From Xanthomonas hortorum pv. pelargonii (lineage in GTDB: Bacteria; Pseudomonadota; Gammaproteobacteria; Xanthomonadales; Xanthomonadaceae): 64,000 nt of DNA. A model generated the notes under the pieces. It saw only the letters and a program-made list of their open reading frames with translations, made no database searches and was not told the DNA's origin. Position 1 is the first letter of the stretch. Each line of letters opens with the position of its first letter. This document shows, in pieces, positions 25,865 to 35,027 of this stretch. The stretch spans positions 1,922,001-1,986,000 of the forward strand of contig NZ_CP098604.1 of NCBI RefSeq assembly GCF_024499015.1, in the 5' to 3' direction. The translations under genes were made by a program, and so were the position numbers.

Positions 25865-26716
25865 TCAGCGCGTCACGCGCTTGGCCACTTTCTTGCCGAC
25901 GGCCTTGCGGGCGGCGGTGGTCTTGGCCACTGCGCGCGTTGCCGGGGTCTTGGTCACCTTGGCGGCCTTCTTCAAGGCGGTCTTGGTCACTACCTTCTTG
26001 ATCGGCGCCTTCTTCACCGCTGCCTGTTTGGTCGCGGTCTGCTTGGCCACTGGCGCTTTCTTGGCCGTGGTTTTGGCAATGGTCTTGGCGACCGGCTTCT
26101 TGACGGCAGCCGACTTGGCCGCAGCCTTCTTCGCCGCCGAGCGCGCGCCGACCTTGGCCACCGCGCTCTTGCGCGCCGCGCTCTTGGCAGCGGTCTTGGC
26201 AGTCAATGCAGCCGCTTCGGCCTTGGCGTTGGCCTTGGCGGTTTCCAGCTTCTGCCTGGCGCTGGCCTTGGTGCTGGCAAGTTTCTGCTTGGCCGCAGCG
26301 GTGCTGCTGGTCAGCTTCTGCTTGGCCGCATCCTTGGTCGCGGTCAACTTCTGCTTTGCTGCGTCTTTGGTCGTGCTCAGCTTGTGCTTGGCCGCGTTTT
26401 TGGTGGCCGTCAGCTTGTCCTTGGCAGCCTCTTTGGTCGACACCAGCGAGCGCTTGGTCTTGGCCACACTGCGCGTGACGGCAGTGGCCGCTTGATTGGC
26501 TTTTTTGACCACGCGTTTTTCGACCTTGACCACGGCCTTGCGCGCCTTGGCCACGCGCGTCTTGACCTCTTCCACCGCCGTGCCGGCCGCGTCCTGCACG
26601 CTGGCAACCGCGTCGCTGGTGGTGCTGGCGATGGTTTCGGTCAGTTCGGTAGCCGTGCTTTTTACGCTGTCGACGGCGTCGGACAGGGTTGCCGTCACAC
26701 CATTGCCGTTGCTCAT
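25865..26716 (-). CDS. Lysine/alanine-rich histone H1-like protein
   Basis: 283 aa, very basic. N-terminal 50 residues are acidic/neutral and amphipathic (SDAVDSVKSTATELTETIAS). The rest is Lys/Ala/Thr-rich, including a central run of 11-residue repeats of the form TKDAAKQKLTA (about residues 93-160), then AKK/PVAKT-type repeats like bacterial Hc1/AlgP C-terminal tails. The Lys-rich repeats suggest DNA or nucleoid binding; the N-terminal helices could mediate oligomerisation or membrane contact. An excellent AAGGAGGGT SD precedes ATG 26716. Confidence 0.8.
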   Translation of the reverse strand: MSNGNGVTATLSDAVDSVKSTATELTETIASTTSDAVASVQDAAGTAVEEVKTRVAKARKAVVKVEKRVVKKANQAATAVTRSVAKTKRSLVSTKEAAKDKLTATKNAAKHKLSTTKDAAKQKLTATKDAAKQKLTSSTAAAKQKLASTKASARQKLETAKANAKAEAAALTAKTAAKSAARKSAVAKVGARSAAKKAAAKSAAVKKPVAKTIAKTTAKKAPVAKQTATKQAAVKKAPIKKVVTKTALKKAAKVTKTPATRAVAKTTAARKAVGKKVAKRVTR

Positions 26717-26958
26717 AGACCCTCCTTAAGGGCGTCATTTCTGAAAAACGCGGGCGATGCACGACGGCATGCGTATGCTGAACAGGCATCGGATCAAGCG
26801 GACGCTACGCCGGGCTCAAGCGGCTGTCAACGCAAGGCCTGCAAGGGGTGCGCGGCGCTTTCACCAAGAGTTAAATCGCGCACTGGCACTCTCGTTCAGC
26901 TTGATTTACGCAGTCAGACGCCCTATTCCTCTTCCACCGCGTAACCGGATTCCGTTGC

Positions 26959-28395
26959 ATGCGACCGCTGCCTACCCTGCTGACACTTTCATTGGCCGCC
27001 GCGTTCGGCGGATTTGCCGCCACCGGCATCAATGCCTGGCTGGACAACCGTGCCGAGGCCACCCCGGCCGGCGCTGCGTCCTTCACCCTGCCCGCGGCTG
27101 CCGCGCTGCCGGCTGCGGTCGCCGGGCAACCGGTGCCGTCGTTGGCGCCGATGCTGCAGCAAGCGATGCCGGCAGTGGTGAGCGTCAACACCAAGCAAGT
27201 GGTGCGCGTGCGCAACCCGTTCTTCAACGACCCGATCCTGCGCCGGCTGTTTCCGGAAATTCCGCAGGACCGCATCAACGAATCGCTCGGCTCGGGGGTG
27301 ATCATCGATGCGCAAAAGGGCTACGTGCTGACCAACCACCACGTCATCGAAAATGCCGACGATGTGCAGGTGACACTCGGCGACGGGCGCACCGTCAAGG
27401 CCGACTTCATCGGCTCCGATGCCGATACCGATATTGCACTGATCCGCATCAAGGCCGACAAGCTCACCGACATCAAACTGGCCGATAGCAGCGCGCTGCG
27501 CGTGGGCGATTTTGTGGTGGCGATCGGCAACCCGTTCGGCTTCACCCAGACGGTCACTTCCGGCATCGTCTCGGCGGTGGGCCGCAGCGGTATTCGCGGG
27601 CTGGGCTATCAGAACTTCATCCAGACCGATGCTTCGATCAATCCGGGTAACTCCGGCGGCGCGCTGGTCAATCTGCAAGGCCAGCTGGTGGGCATCAATA
27701 CTGCCAGCTTCAATCCGCAGGGCAGCATGGCCGGCAATATCGGGCTGGGCCTGGCGATCCCCTCCAACCTGGCGCGCAATGTGGTGGAGCAATTGGTCAC
27801 CAAGGGCGTGGTGGTGCGCGGCACGCTCGGGTTGGAAACCCAGAACCTTACCCAGCAGATGCTGCAGGGCCTGGGTGTGGATTCATTGCGCGGCGCCCTG
27901 GTGACGCGCGTGTTGCCAGGTTCCGCTGCTGCGGCCGCAGGCGTGCAGCCGGGCGATGTGGTGGTGGCGGCCAACGACCAACGCGTGGACAGTGCCGAAG
28001 CCTTGCACAACTACGAAGGCCTGCAAGCGGTAGGAAGTGCGGTGACCTTGGAGATTCGTCGCGACGGCAAACCGCTCAAGCTCAGCGCCACACTGAAAGA
28101 GCAGGATCGCGCGGTCACTGGCGACATGCTCGACCCACGCCTGGGCGGGGCCACCTTTGTGGACCTGCCCGAATCGCTGCGCCAATCCGGCATCACCGGG
28201 GTGATGGTCAGCGAGGTCAAACGCGGCGGTCGTGCCGCAGCCAATGGTCTGGTCAGCGGCGATGTGATCGTGGCCAGCAGCGTGGGCGAGTTTGCCGATC
28301 TGGCCAGCTGGCGCGCCAACTTTCAACGCAAACCGCAGCAATTGGTCGTCCGCATCTTGCGTGGCAACGCGCAGTACGACGCGTTGATGCGTTGA
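26959..28395 (+). CDS. Periplasmic serine endoprotease, DegQ/HtrA family
   Basis: 478 aa. Signal or anchor segment (1-26), trypsin-like protease domain with catalytic triad His (LTNHHVIENAD), Asp (DADTDIALIRI) and Ser (NPGNSGGALVN), then two PDZ domains (about 275-370 and 390-475). Typical of DegP/DegQ, which degrade or hold misfolded envelope proteins. The short linker before the protease domain (no long Q-linker) is more DegQ-like. Monocistronic, divergent from the histone-like gene. Confidence 0.92.
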   Translation: MRPLPTLLTLSLAAAFGGFAATGINAWLDNRAEATPAGAASFTLPAAAALPAAVAGQPVPSLAPMLQQAMPAVVSVNTKQVVRVRNPFFNDPILRRLFPEIPQDRINESLGSGVIIDAQKGYVLTNHHVIENADDVQVTLGDGRTVKADFIGSDADTDIALIRIKADKLTDIKLADSSALRVGDFVVAIGNPFGFTQTVTSGIVSAVGRSGIRGLGYQNFIQTDASINPGNSGGALVNLQGQLVGINTASFNPQGSMAGNIGLGLAIPSNLARNVVEQLVTKGVVVRGTLGLETQNLTQQMLQGLGVDSLRGALVTRVLPGSAAAAAGVQPGDVVVAANDQRVDSAEALHNYEGLQAVGSAVTLEIRRDGKPLKLSATLKEQDRAVTGDMLDPRLGGATFVDLPESLRQSGITGVMVSEVKRGGRAAANGLVSGDVIVASSVGEFADLASWRANFQRKPQQLVVRILRGNAQYDALMR

Positions 28396-28510
28396 CGTGG
28401 CGTGCACTGCGATGCACGTCCACTAACACCCCCTACACCGCAGCGATGCTATTGCTGCACCACGCCCGCATGCTGTCGCGGCTGCCATCAATGACCGAAG
28501 GAGATATCGC

Positions 28511-28873
28511 ATGAGCCCCACCAATACCGATCAGCTGAAAGAGAATCTGAGCGAAGCCAGCACCCACCTGAAGTCCGCTGCCAGCGCTGCAGGCGAAGCG
28601 GTCAAGGGCGCCACCAGCGCTGCGGGCGATGAGCTCAAGCTTGGTCGCGCCAACGTCAAGGCAGAGCTGTCCGACACCGCATTGGCCGGCATGGCGGCTG
28701 CAGAGTTCGGCGGTGCCGCTGCCAAGGAGCAGCTCGACGTGCTGGTCAGCAAGGGCAACGACCTGCTGGAAAGCGCTACCGATCTGATCCGCGAGCGTCC
28801 ACTGGCTGCGTTTGGCGTTGCATTTGCGACCGGCTGGATCATTGCCAAGCTGGCACGCAGCAACGACAACTAA
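28511..28873 (+). CDS. DUF883/ElaB-YqjD family membrane-anchored protein
   Basis: 120 aa. Ala/Lys/Glu-rich helical body and a C-terminal hydrophobic anchor RPLAAFGVAFATGWIIAKLA followed by RSNDN. E. coli YqjD/ElaB of this family bind ribosomes at the inner membrane in stationary phase. First gene of a three-gene unit that mirrors yqjD-yqjE-yqjK; GAAGGAGA upstream of the start. Confidence 0.83.
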   Translation: MSPTNTDQLKENLSEASTHLKSAASAAGEAVKGATSAAGDELKLGRANVKAELSDTALAGMAAAEFGGAAAKEQLDVLVSKGNDLLESATDLIRERPLAAFGVAFATGWIIAKLARSNDN

Positions 28874-28876
28874 GTC

Positions 28877-29365
28877 GTGAGCGATCAGGCCTCTACAGCT
28901 GGAGCATCCGACGCGCCTAACGCGCGTACGGAGACGCCAGGACTGGACGAAAGCGTACGTGCGGTCGGCGCTGCCGGTCGCGCGACGCTGGGCTCGGCCA
29001 AGGACACCAGCCGCGCATTACGCCGGCTGGTGTCGGCCGATTTACAACTTGCACGTAGTGCCTTCGGGCGCGGCCTGGCATGGGCATGCGTTGCCGTGGT
29101 TTTCGGCGCTTCATCATGGTTGTTGTTGGCAGGCGCGATCATCGCGTTGTTGCAGCGCGCCGGATTGTCGTGGTTCCAGGCAATGTTCTTCACCGCGTTG
29201 GCCAGCTTGCTGGTCACCGGCATCGCGGCGTGGCGGGTGTTCTTCTACTTCGATCACACCGGCTTGAATGCAACACGTCGTCAGCTGATCAAGCTGGGCA
29301 TCTTCGATGACAGCAATGACGACGACGATGCCACTGCATCGCCCAGCAATGGAGCGCGTACATGA
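28877..29365 (+). CDS. YqjE-like (phage holin superfamily III) membrane protein
   Basis: 162 aa with two transmembrane helices (about 70-95 and 105-127: WACVAVVFGASSWLLLAGAI and FTALASLLVTGIAAWRVFF). GTG start at 28877, 3 bp after the preceding stop, so translationally coupled. Same domain as E. coli YqjE, the neighbour of YqjD. Ends with an Asp/Asn-rich tail. Confidence 0.8.
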   Translation: MSDQASTAGASDAPNARTETPGLDESVRAVGAAGRATLGSAKDTSRALRRLVSADLQLARSAFGRGLAWACVAVVFGASSWLLLAGAIIALLQRAGLSWFQAMFFTALASLLVTGIAAWRVFFYFDHTGLNATRRQLIKLGIFDDSNDDDDATASPSNGART

Positions 29366-29745
29366 AGTTTGGCACCTTGCGTCAGCGCGTCGAGCGCGCT
29401 GAATTTCTGGTGGAAGGGCGCGCGCAAGAAACGCGTCAGCATTGGGGTGAATTACGCCAGACCTGGCGTGCTGGCTGGTCGCCGCTGCGCATCGTGGTGG
29501 TCGGTTTCGGACTGGGTTTTGTCACCGGCCGCAACGAACCGCAAGCCGCGCTTGGCAGCATCGCCAGCAAGCTGGGCGGTATCCCGAAGATTCTGCAGAT
29601 GATCAGCACGATCTCTGCACTGTTTACAGCACATCGCGCGCAGGAGGCCTCCGAGCAGGCCGAACGTGCGGCCGACAACGCCGAAGAGGTTGCTGCCGAT
29701 CCGCCGGTGACCGTGGTGCAGCCGCCGGTAGACCGCGCAGCCTGA
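29362..29745 (+). CDS. YqjK-position membrane-associated protein
   Basis: 127 aa. Overlaps the yqjE-like gene by 4 bp (ATGA). One short hydrophobic segment (PLRIVVVGFGLGFVTG, residues about 41-56), then a helical region and an acidic C-terminus. The sequence does not clearly match E. coli YqjK; the position and coupling suggest the third member of the same membrane complex. Confidence 0.72.
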   Translation: MKFGTLRQRVERAEFLVEGRAQETRQHWGELRQTWRAGWSPLRIVVVGFGLGFVTGRNEPQAALGSIASKLGGIPKILQMISTISALFTAHRAQEASEQAERAADNAEEVAADPPVTVVQPPVDRAA

Positions 29746-29917
29746 TCGCTGCGCTGAAGGCGGGCACCGTGTGCCTTTGTGTACTGCCTGTGCGGCCGAG
29801 TCCGCCACCGAACTTTCGATACTGACGTGATGCGCACAGACTCTGTGCGCGCTGTTGACGCGTTCTGCCGATAATGGCCCACCGCTGGCACCACGCCAGT
29901 CTGCTGCCAGGGCGCGC

Positions 29918-31024
29918 ATGTCTCTTCCCATCGACTCATTGGATGCTGCCGTCCCGGCAGAATCGCTCCCGCCCCCACCGGCACCGCGTCCGCGGGCCCC
30001 TGCCTCGTTGGTGGTGCTGGCCACGCTGGCGGTGGGCTACACCTTGTGGGCAGCGCAGACGATCATCCTGCCGGTGATGCTGGCGGCGTTCTTCGCTCTG
30101 ATCGGCAATCCCATCCTGCGCGGCTTGCGCAAGCTTTATATCCCACGTTTTCTTGGCGCTTTCATGGTGTTGTGCCTGGGCCTGGCCGGCACCGTGGCGC
30201 TGGCCGCGCAACTGGCCGGCCCGGCTGCGGAATGGGTGCAGCAGGCACCGCGGCAGATGCGCCAGATCGCGCGCGATGTGCGCGATCTCACCAAACCGGT
30301 GATGCAGGCCAACCAGGCTGCGGAAAATTTTGCACGCGCGGCAGGCGGCGAAGGCCAGCGCAATGTGCAGATCGTGCGCACGCAGATGGACGACCCGTAC
30401 AAGGCGCTGGTGCGTACGCCCAAATTGGCCGCCTCGGTGCTGGCGGTGGTGCTGCTGACGTTCTTCTTCATGGTCTATGGCGAAAGCCTGCAGCGGCATG
30501 CGATCGCCTTGCTGCCCAATCGGCAGCAACAGCGCTTCACCACCGAAATCATGCTGGACATCGAACGCGAGGTCTCGCGCTATGTGCTCACCATCAGCGT
30601 GATCAATACGCTGGTCGGACTGGTCTTCGCCGGCATTCTGTATGCGCTCAAGATTCCGCTGCCCGAAGCATTGCTATGGGGCACGGTGGTGGCGCTGCTC
30701 AACTTCGCGCCGTATGTGGGCCCGCTGATCGGCGTGATGCTGATGCTGCTGATGGGTTTTGTGGAATTCCGCACCACCTTGTCGTCGCTGCTGCCGGCCA
30801 TTTTGTATCTGGCGCTGCACTCCATCGAAGGCCAGGTGGTCACCCCGATCATCCTGGGCCGCCGCATGGCGATTTCGCCGCTGATGCTGATCCTGGCGCT
30901 GATGCTGTTCGGCTGGCTATGGGGCATGGTCGGCCTGCTGCTGGCGGTGCCGCTGCTGGTCTGCATCAAGATGGTGCTGAGCCGGGTGGAGGGAATGCAG
31001 CGCTGGGCCAGGCTGCTTGAGTAG
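29918..31024 (+). CDS. AI-2E family transporter (PerM/YdiK-like)
   Basis: 368 aa with about seven to eight membrane segments. Family features: VLLTFFFMVYGESL, a large soluble loop between helices (about 95-170), and the C-terminal block LLNFAPYVGPLIGVMLMLLMG followed by EGQVVTPIILGRRM, which is diagnostic. Members export small solutes, and some act as Na+/H+ antiporters, so quorum-signal transport should not be assumed. The ATG at 29918 is preferred over one at 29855. Confidence 0.87.
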   Translation: MSLPIDSLDAAVPAESLPPPPAPRPRAPASLVVLATLAVGYTLWAAQTIILPVMLAAFFALIGNPILRGLRKLYIPRFLGAFMVLCLGLAGTVALAAQLAGPAAEWVQQAPRQMRQIARDVRDLTKPVMQANQAAENFARAAGGEGQRNVQIVRTQMDDPYKALVRTPKLAASVLAVVLLTFFFMVYGESLQRHAIALLPNRQQQRFTTEIMLDIEREVSRYVLTISVINTLVGLVFAGILYALKIPLPEALLWGTVVALLNFAPYVGPLIGVMLMLLMGFVEFRTTLSSLLPAILYLALHSIEGQVVTPIILGRRMAISPLMLILALMLFGWLWGMVGLLLAVPLLVCIKMVLSRVEGMQRWARLLE

Positions 31025-31102
31025 CCGGGAATCGGGAGTTGGGAATCGCAAGAGCAGAGGCGCCGCTCTACCCATTCTCGATTCCCGACTCCCCATTCCC
31101 GG
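31025..31102. repeat. GGGAATCGGGA-type inverted repeat
   Basis: CCGGGAATCGGGAGTTGGGA on the left is mirrored by TCCCGACTCCCCATTCCCGG on the right, with about 35 bp between. A one-armed copy lies at 45229-45258. This motif is common in Xanthomonas spacers; here it sits right after the permease stop and before the HAD gene. Confidence 0.7.
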
Positions 31103-31117
31103 CATTACAATCTCGCG

Positions 31118-31855
31118 ATGAGCTTCCACATCAGCGCCATCACTCTCGACCTCGACGATACGTTGTGGCCCTTTGCGCCGATCGGGGCGCGGATCGATCA
31201 GGTGTTGTACGACTGGATGCGCGAGCACAGTCCGGTCACCGCCGAACGCTTCCCGGTGGAGGCGATGCGCGAACTGCGCGAGCGCAGCTTTGCCGATCAC
31301 CCGCACCTGCATCACGACCTCAGCGCGCTGCGCCGGTTGACGCTGGAAATGGCGCTGCGCGAGAGCGGCGGCGATCTGGCGTTGCTGGAACCGGCCTATG
31401 AGGTGTTCTATGCCGTGCGCAACCAGGTGGAATGCTATCCGGATGCGCTCGACGCACTGGCACGCATCGCCGCGCATGTGCCGGTGGCGGCGCTCAGCAA
31501 CGGCAACGCCGATCTGCAGCGCATCGGGCTGATGCATCACTTTGCGTTTCAGCTGGGCTCGCGCGAACACGGCAGCGCAAAACCCGACCCGAGCATCTTC
31601 CTGGCCGCATGCGCGCGGCTGGACGCGCCGCCGGCCCAGGTGCTGCATGTGGGCGACCACGTGCGCATGGACGTGCTGGGCGCGCTGGATGCCGGCTTGC
31701 GCGCGTGCTGGATCAATCGCGAAGGCGCGCAGTGGTCGCACCCCACACAGCAGCCGGATCTGGAGTTCGACTCCATGGCCGGGCTGGCCGATTGGCTCGA
31801 CGCACACCGGCCGCATCCAGGCGCCGCACGCGATGGCATCCACCTTCCCGCCTGA
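31118..31855 (+). CDS. HAD-superfamily phosphatase (YigB-like)
   Basis: 245 aa. The four HAD motifs are present: I, LDLDDTLWP with nucleophile Asp; II, ALSNGN; III, Lys in GSAKPDPSIF; IV, GDHVRMDVLGA. The helical C1 cap fits the YigB/FMN phosphatase group, which supplies riboflavin from FMN or handles small phosphorylated metabolites. Located 42 bp before the M17 aminopeptidase gene, possibly co-transcribed. Confidence 0.87.
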   Translation: MSFHISAITLDLDDTLWPFAPIGARIDQVLYDWMREHSPVTAERFPVEAMRELRERSFADHPHLHHDLSALRRLTLEMALRESGGDLALLEPAYEVFYAVRNQVECYPDALDALARIAAHVPVAALSNGNADLQRIGLMHHFAFQLGSREHGSAKPDPSIFLAACARLDAPPAQVLHVGDHVRMDVLGALDAGLRACWINREGAQWSHPTQQPDLEFDSMAGLADWLDAHRPHPGAARDGIHLPA

Positions 31856-31897
31856 GCCACTATTGCTCGGCGCATGGCGCCGCATTCAAGGATTCCC

Positions 31898-33268
31898 ATG
31901 TCGCAGCTCACCGGTTTCATCGATCCCAACGCCGCCGCGTTGCCGCTGTATGTGCTCGACCGCGCAGGCTTTGCAGGTTGGTGCGCCGAGCAACCCACGC
32001 GCGTGTTGGCGTGGGCGCAGGCGCAGCGCTTCGATGCCACACAGGGCAGCGTGTTGTTGTTGCCGGGCGAAAACGGGCTGGCCGGGGCGATCCTGGGCAT
32101 CGGCGACCGTGCCGATGCCTATGCCTACGCACATGCACCGATGGCGTTGCCGCCGGCGAGCCGCTGGACGCTGGCCAGCGCATTGAGCGATACCGAACAG
32201 GCGCTGCTGCACCTGGGCTGGGGCTTGGGCGCGTACCGCTTCTCGCGCTATCGCAAGGTACCGCGTGCCCCGGCAGAACTGGCGGCCACGCCATCGGCGG
32301 AAACCCGCGCCTTGATCGAAGCCTGCCTGCGCGTGCGCGACTGGGTCAACACACCCACCGAAGACATGGGCCCGCAACAGCTGGAAGATGCCACGCGCGC
32401 ACTGGCGCAGACGCATGGCGCGCAGGTCGAGGCGATTGTCGGCGAGCAGTTGCTGGCGCAGAACTTCCCCACCATCCATGCAGTGGGACGCGCCTCGCAT
32501 CGCGCGCCGCGTCTGATCGCGCTGCGCTGGGGCGCGGCCGAGCATCCGCATCTGGTGCTGGTCGGCAAGGGCGTGTGCTTCGATACCGGCGGGCTGGATC
32601 TGAAACCGGCCGACGGCATGCGCAACATGAAAAAGGATATGGGCGGCGCGGCGCATGCGCTGGCGCTGGCCGGCCTGGTCATGGCGCAGCAGATGCCGGT
32701 GCGGCTGACCTTGCTAATTCCTGCAGTGGAAAACGCCGTTGGCCCGGATGCGTTCCGCCCTGGCGAAGTGATCACCACCCGCGCCGGCGTCACCGTGGAA
32801 GTGGACAACACCGATGCCGAAGGCCGCCTGGTGCTGTGCGATGCATTGAGCTACGCCACCGAACAGCACCCCGATCTGATTCTGGATTTCGCCACGCTCA
32901 CCGGTGCCGCGCGTATCGCTTTGGGCCCGGATCTGCCTGCGCTGTTCGCCAACGACGATGCCCTGGCGCAGGCCTGGCTGAGCGCTGGCGAGCAGACCCG
33001 CGACCCGGTCTGGCGCATGCCGCTATGGCGCCCGTACCTGCGCTATCTCAACAGCCACGTGGCCGACATGGCCAACGCCGGCTCGCGCATGGCCGGCGCC
33101 GTCACTGCCGCGCTGTATCTGGAGCGCTTCGTCGCCCCGGGCCAGCGATGGGCGCATCTGGACGTGTACGCCTGGAACGACAGCGACCGCCCCGGCCGCC
33201 CGGCCGGTGGCGAAGCGCTGGCGTTGCGCTCGGCTTACGCGATGCTCAAGCAGCGTTACGGTGGCTGA
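31898..33268 (+). CDS. M17 family leucyl aminopeptidase
   Basis: 456 aa. The C-terminal catalytic domain carries the two-zinc and bicarbonate sites: VGKGVCFDTGGLDLKP (Lys and Asp), MKKDMGGAAHA (Asp), the hallmark NTDAEGRLVL (Asp, Glu, Arg) and DFATLTGAARIALG. The N-terminal domain is poorly conserved, and the protein is shorter than canonical PepA (about 490-500), closer to the PepB-like group. Cytosolic, hexameric in the family; trims N-terminal residues in peptide turnover. AAGGA upstream of ATG 31898. Confidence 0.9.
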   Translation: MSQLTGFIDPNAAALPLYVLDRAGFAGWCAEQPTRVLAWAQAQRFDATQGSVLLLPGENGLAGAILGIGDRADAYAYAHAPMALPPASRWTLASALSDTEQALLHLGWGLGAYRFSRYRKVPRAPAELAATPSAETRALIEACLRVRDWVNTPTEDMGPQQLEDATRALAQTHGAQVEAIVGEQLLAQNFPTIHAVGRASHRAPRLIALRWGAAEHPHLVLVGKGVCFDTGGLDLKPADGMRNMKKDMGGAAHALALAGLVMAQQMPVRLTLLIPAVENAVGPDAFRPGEVITTRAGVTVEVDNTDAEGRLVLCDALSYATEQHPDLILDFATLTGAARIALGPDLPALFANDDALAQAWLSAGEQTRDPVWRMPLWRPYLRYLNSHVADMANAGSRMAGAVTAALYLERFVAPGQRWAHLDVYAWNDSDRPGRPAGGEALALRSAYAMLKQRYGG

Positions 33269-33319
33269 GGCCGGCTGACAACACGGCGTTGGACAAACTC
33301 GCCTTCGTCGACGAGTGAA

Positions 33320-33580
33320 GTGATGTGATGTCGGCAATGGCAGCGACAGTGATCGGATCGGAAGTGCCTGATCAGACCGCACCTCATCAGATGGCTGCGC
33401 TGCATGCACTGCTCGCAACCATGCACACCGACCATCTCGACTGGTCCTTGCCCGCCCACCGTCGCGGGACCTTATGCGGCATGGATGCCGCAGAAGAGCT
33501 TACATGGACGTACTTGCAGCGTGTCCCGCGATGGTGGGCGGGCAAGGGCCCTGCAGCAAACCCGCAGATCATCCGCTCTA
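33320..33580 (-). repeat. Composite palindromic repeat, copy 3 (inverted)
   Basis: Module A hairpin at 33443-33550 (arms GGTCCTTGCCCGCCCACC/GGTGGGCGGGCAAGGGCC). The outer end ATCCGCTCTA at 33571-33580 is the reverse complement of the TAGAGCGG start of other copies. The far side (33320-33430) resembles the right flank of copy 4 (GCATGGTTGCGAGCAGTGC) rather than linker plus module B, so module B is missing. Fills most of the spacer 33269-33884; the remainder has no gene I can call. Confidence 0.75.
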
Positions 33581-33884
33581 AAACCAACGTATCCACACCG
33601 TTCGATCAACCTCTCAAGGCGACCGAGAGCTTGAGCTTCAGCGTCGTTTGAGTATCCCTAGCCGAGCGGGTCGAAGGCGTAATGCCCTCAGCACGCTGCG
33701 CCATTGCCCGTCATCGGGATCATTCATCGGCCGCTTTGGTGGCGGCATCACACAGTAGACGCACTGAAGCGTGGACTATTCGCCCACGGGTCGTACCTGC
33801 GCCGCACTTCAAGCGGGATTGGCGAGCACTGAGCCGCACGTCGCACCGCATCGACTCTCACTGCATCGCCCACCGGAGCCAGCC

Positions 33885-35027
33885 ATGAACGTGCCACCTC
33901 CCTCTCCACCGCCGCAGCGCTCACGTGCTGTGGCGCCGCTGCTCGGCATCGCTGCGATTGCCGGCGGCATCGCGGTGGCATTCGCCTGGACCGCCGGCTG
34001 GATCGGTAGCGACCGGCTCACCGCCGCGCACATGACCGACACCATCGAATCCAGCGGACCGCCGCATCCGGGCTTTCGCCGCGCGCACACCAAAGGCGTG
34101 TGTGTGAGCGGCGAATTCAAGGCCAGCGGCAAGGCGACCTGGCTGTCGTCGGCACGCATCTTCAGCCAAGACAGCACACCGGTGCTCGGGCGCATGTCGA
34201 TCGGCGGCGGCGACCCGCATGGCGCCGATGGTGCCGCGCGCGTACGTAGCATGGCGTTGCTGTTGCGCAGCGACGACGGGCAGGAATGGCGCACCGCGAT
34301 GAACAGTTTTCCGTTCTTCGTGGTGGCCACACCAGCCGGTTTTCAGGCGCTCAATGTGGCCTCCGCGCCGGACCCGGCCACCGGCAAACCCGACCCGGCC
34401 AAGCTGGCCGCGTTCGGCAAGCAGTATCCGGAAGCTGCCAAGTTTCAGCAGTGGGCCAAGACCGCGCCGTGGTCGGACAGTTGGGCCAACACGCAGTACA
34501 ACGGGGTGAACTCCTTCCGCGCCATTGCCGCCGACGGAAGCGAGCGTTACATCCGCTGGTCGATGCGTCCGCACACACCGTTCAAGGAATTGAGCGCCGA
34601 GCAGCGTGCCAAGGCCGATGGTGATTTTCTCGCCATCGATCTCGATCAGCGTCTGGCGCAGGGACCGTTGCGTTGGGACATGGTGCTGACCATCGCCGAA
34701 CCGGGCGATGCGGTGGACGATCCGTCGCAGCCGTGGCCGGAAGGCCGCAAGCAACTCGTGGCCGGCACCGTCTCGATCGATCATGCCGAGCCGCAGGCCA
34801 GCGGCCCATGCCGCGATCTCAACTACGACCCGCTGATTCTGCCCAAGGGCATCGCCGGATCGAACGACCCGATCCTGGCGGCGCGGTCGTCGGTGTATTC
34901 GCAGTCGTTCAATCGCCGCGAGCATGAAATCGCCAACGGCCAAGGCAGTGCCGCCACCGGCCAGGGAGCCCACCCATGTGCAGCCGCACCCACTTCAATC
35001 TGCCGGCCCGCGTGCTGCACTGGCTGA
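33885..35027 (+). CDS. Catalase-like (SrpA-type) heme peroxidase
   Basis: 380 aa. An N-terminal membrane anchor or signal segment (VAPLLGIAAIAGGIAVAFAW, about 16-35) precedes a minimal catalase fold: distal His in RRAHTKGVCVSGEF, SIGGGDPHGADGAARVRSMA, distal Asn in MNSFPFFV, and the proximal heme ligand region AARSSVYSQSFNRRE (Tyr). Members act as periplasmic peroxidases. The last about 17 codons overlap the cytochrome b561 gene in another frame, so the two are tightly coupled. Confidence 0.85.
   Translation: MNVPPPSPPPQRSRAVAPLLGIAAIAGGIAVAFAWTAGWIGSDRLTAAHMTDTIESSGPPHPGFRRAHTKGVCVSGEFKASGKATWLSSARIFSQDSTPVLGRMSIGGGDPHGADGAARVRSMALLLRSDDGQEWRTAMNSFPFFVVATPAGFQALNVASAPDPATGKPDPAKLAAFGKQYPEAAKFQQWAKTAPWSDSWANTQYNGVNSFRAIAADGSERYIRWSMRPHTPFKELSAEQRAKADGDFLAIDLDQRLAQGPLRWDMVLTIAEPGDAVDDPSQPWPEGRKQLVAGTVSIDHAEPQASGPCRDLNYDPLILPKGIAGSNDPILAARSSVYSQSFNRREHEIANGQGSAATGQGAHPCAAAPTSICRPACCTG

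Noticed and set aside
29918..31024. Quorum-sensing AI-2 exporter
   Set aside because: The family name AI-2E is historical; no luxS or other AI-2 gene is in the window, so a signalling role is not supported.
31432..33318. 628-codon frame overlapping the HAD and aminopeptidase genes
   Set aside because: Out-of-frame shadow across two genes with full catalytic motifs.
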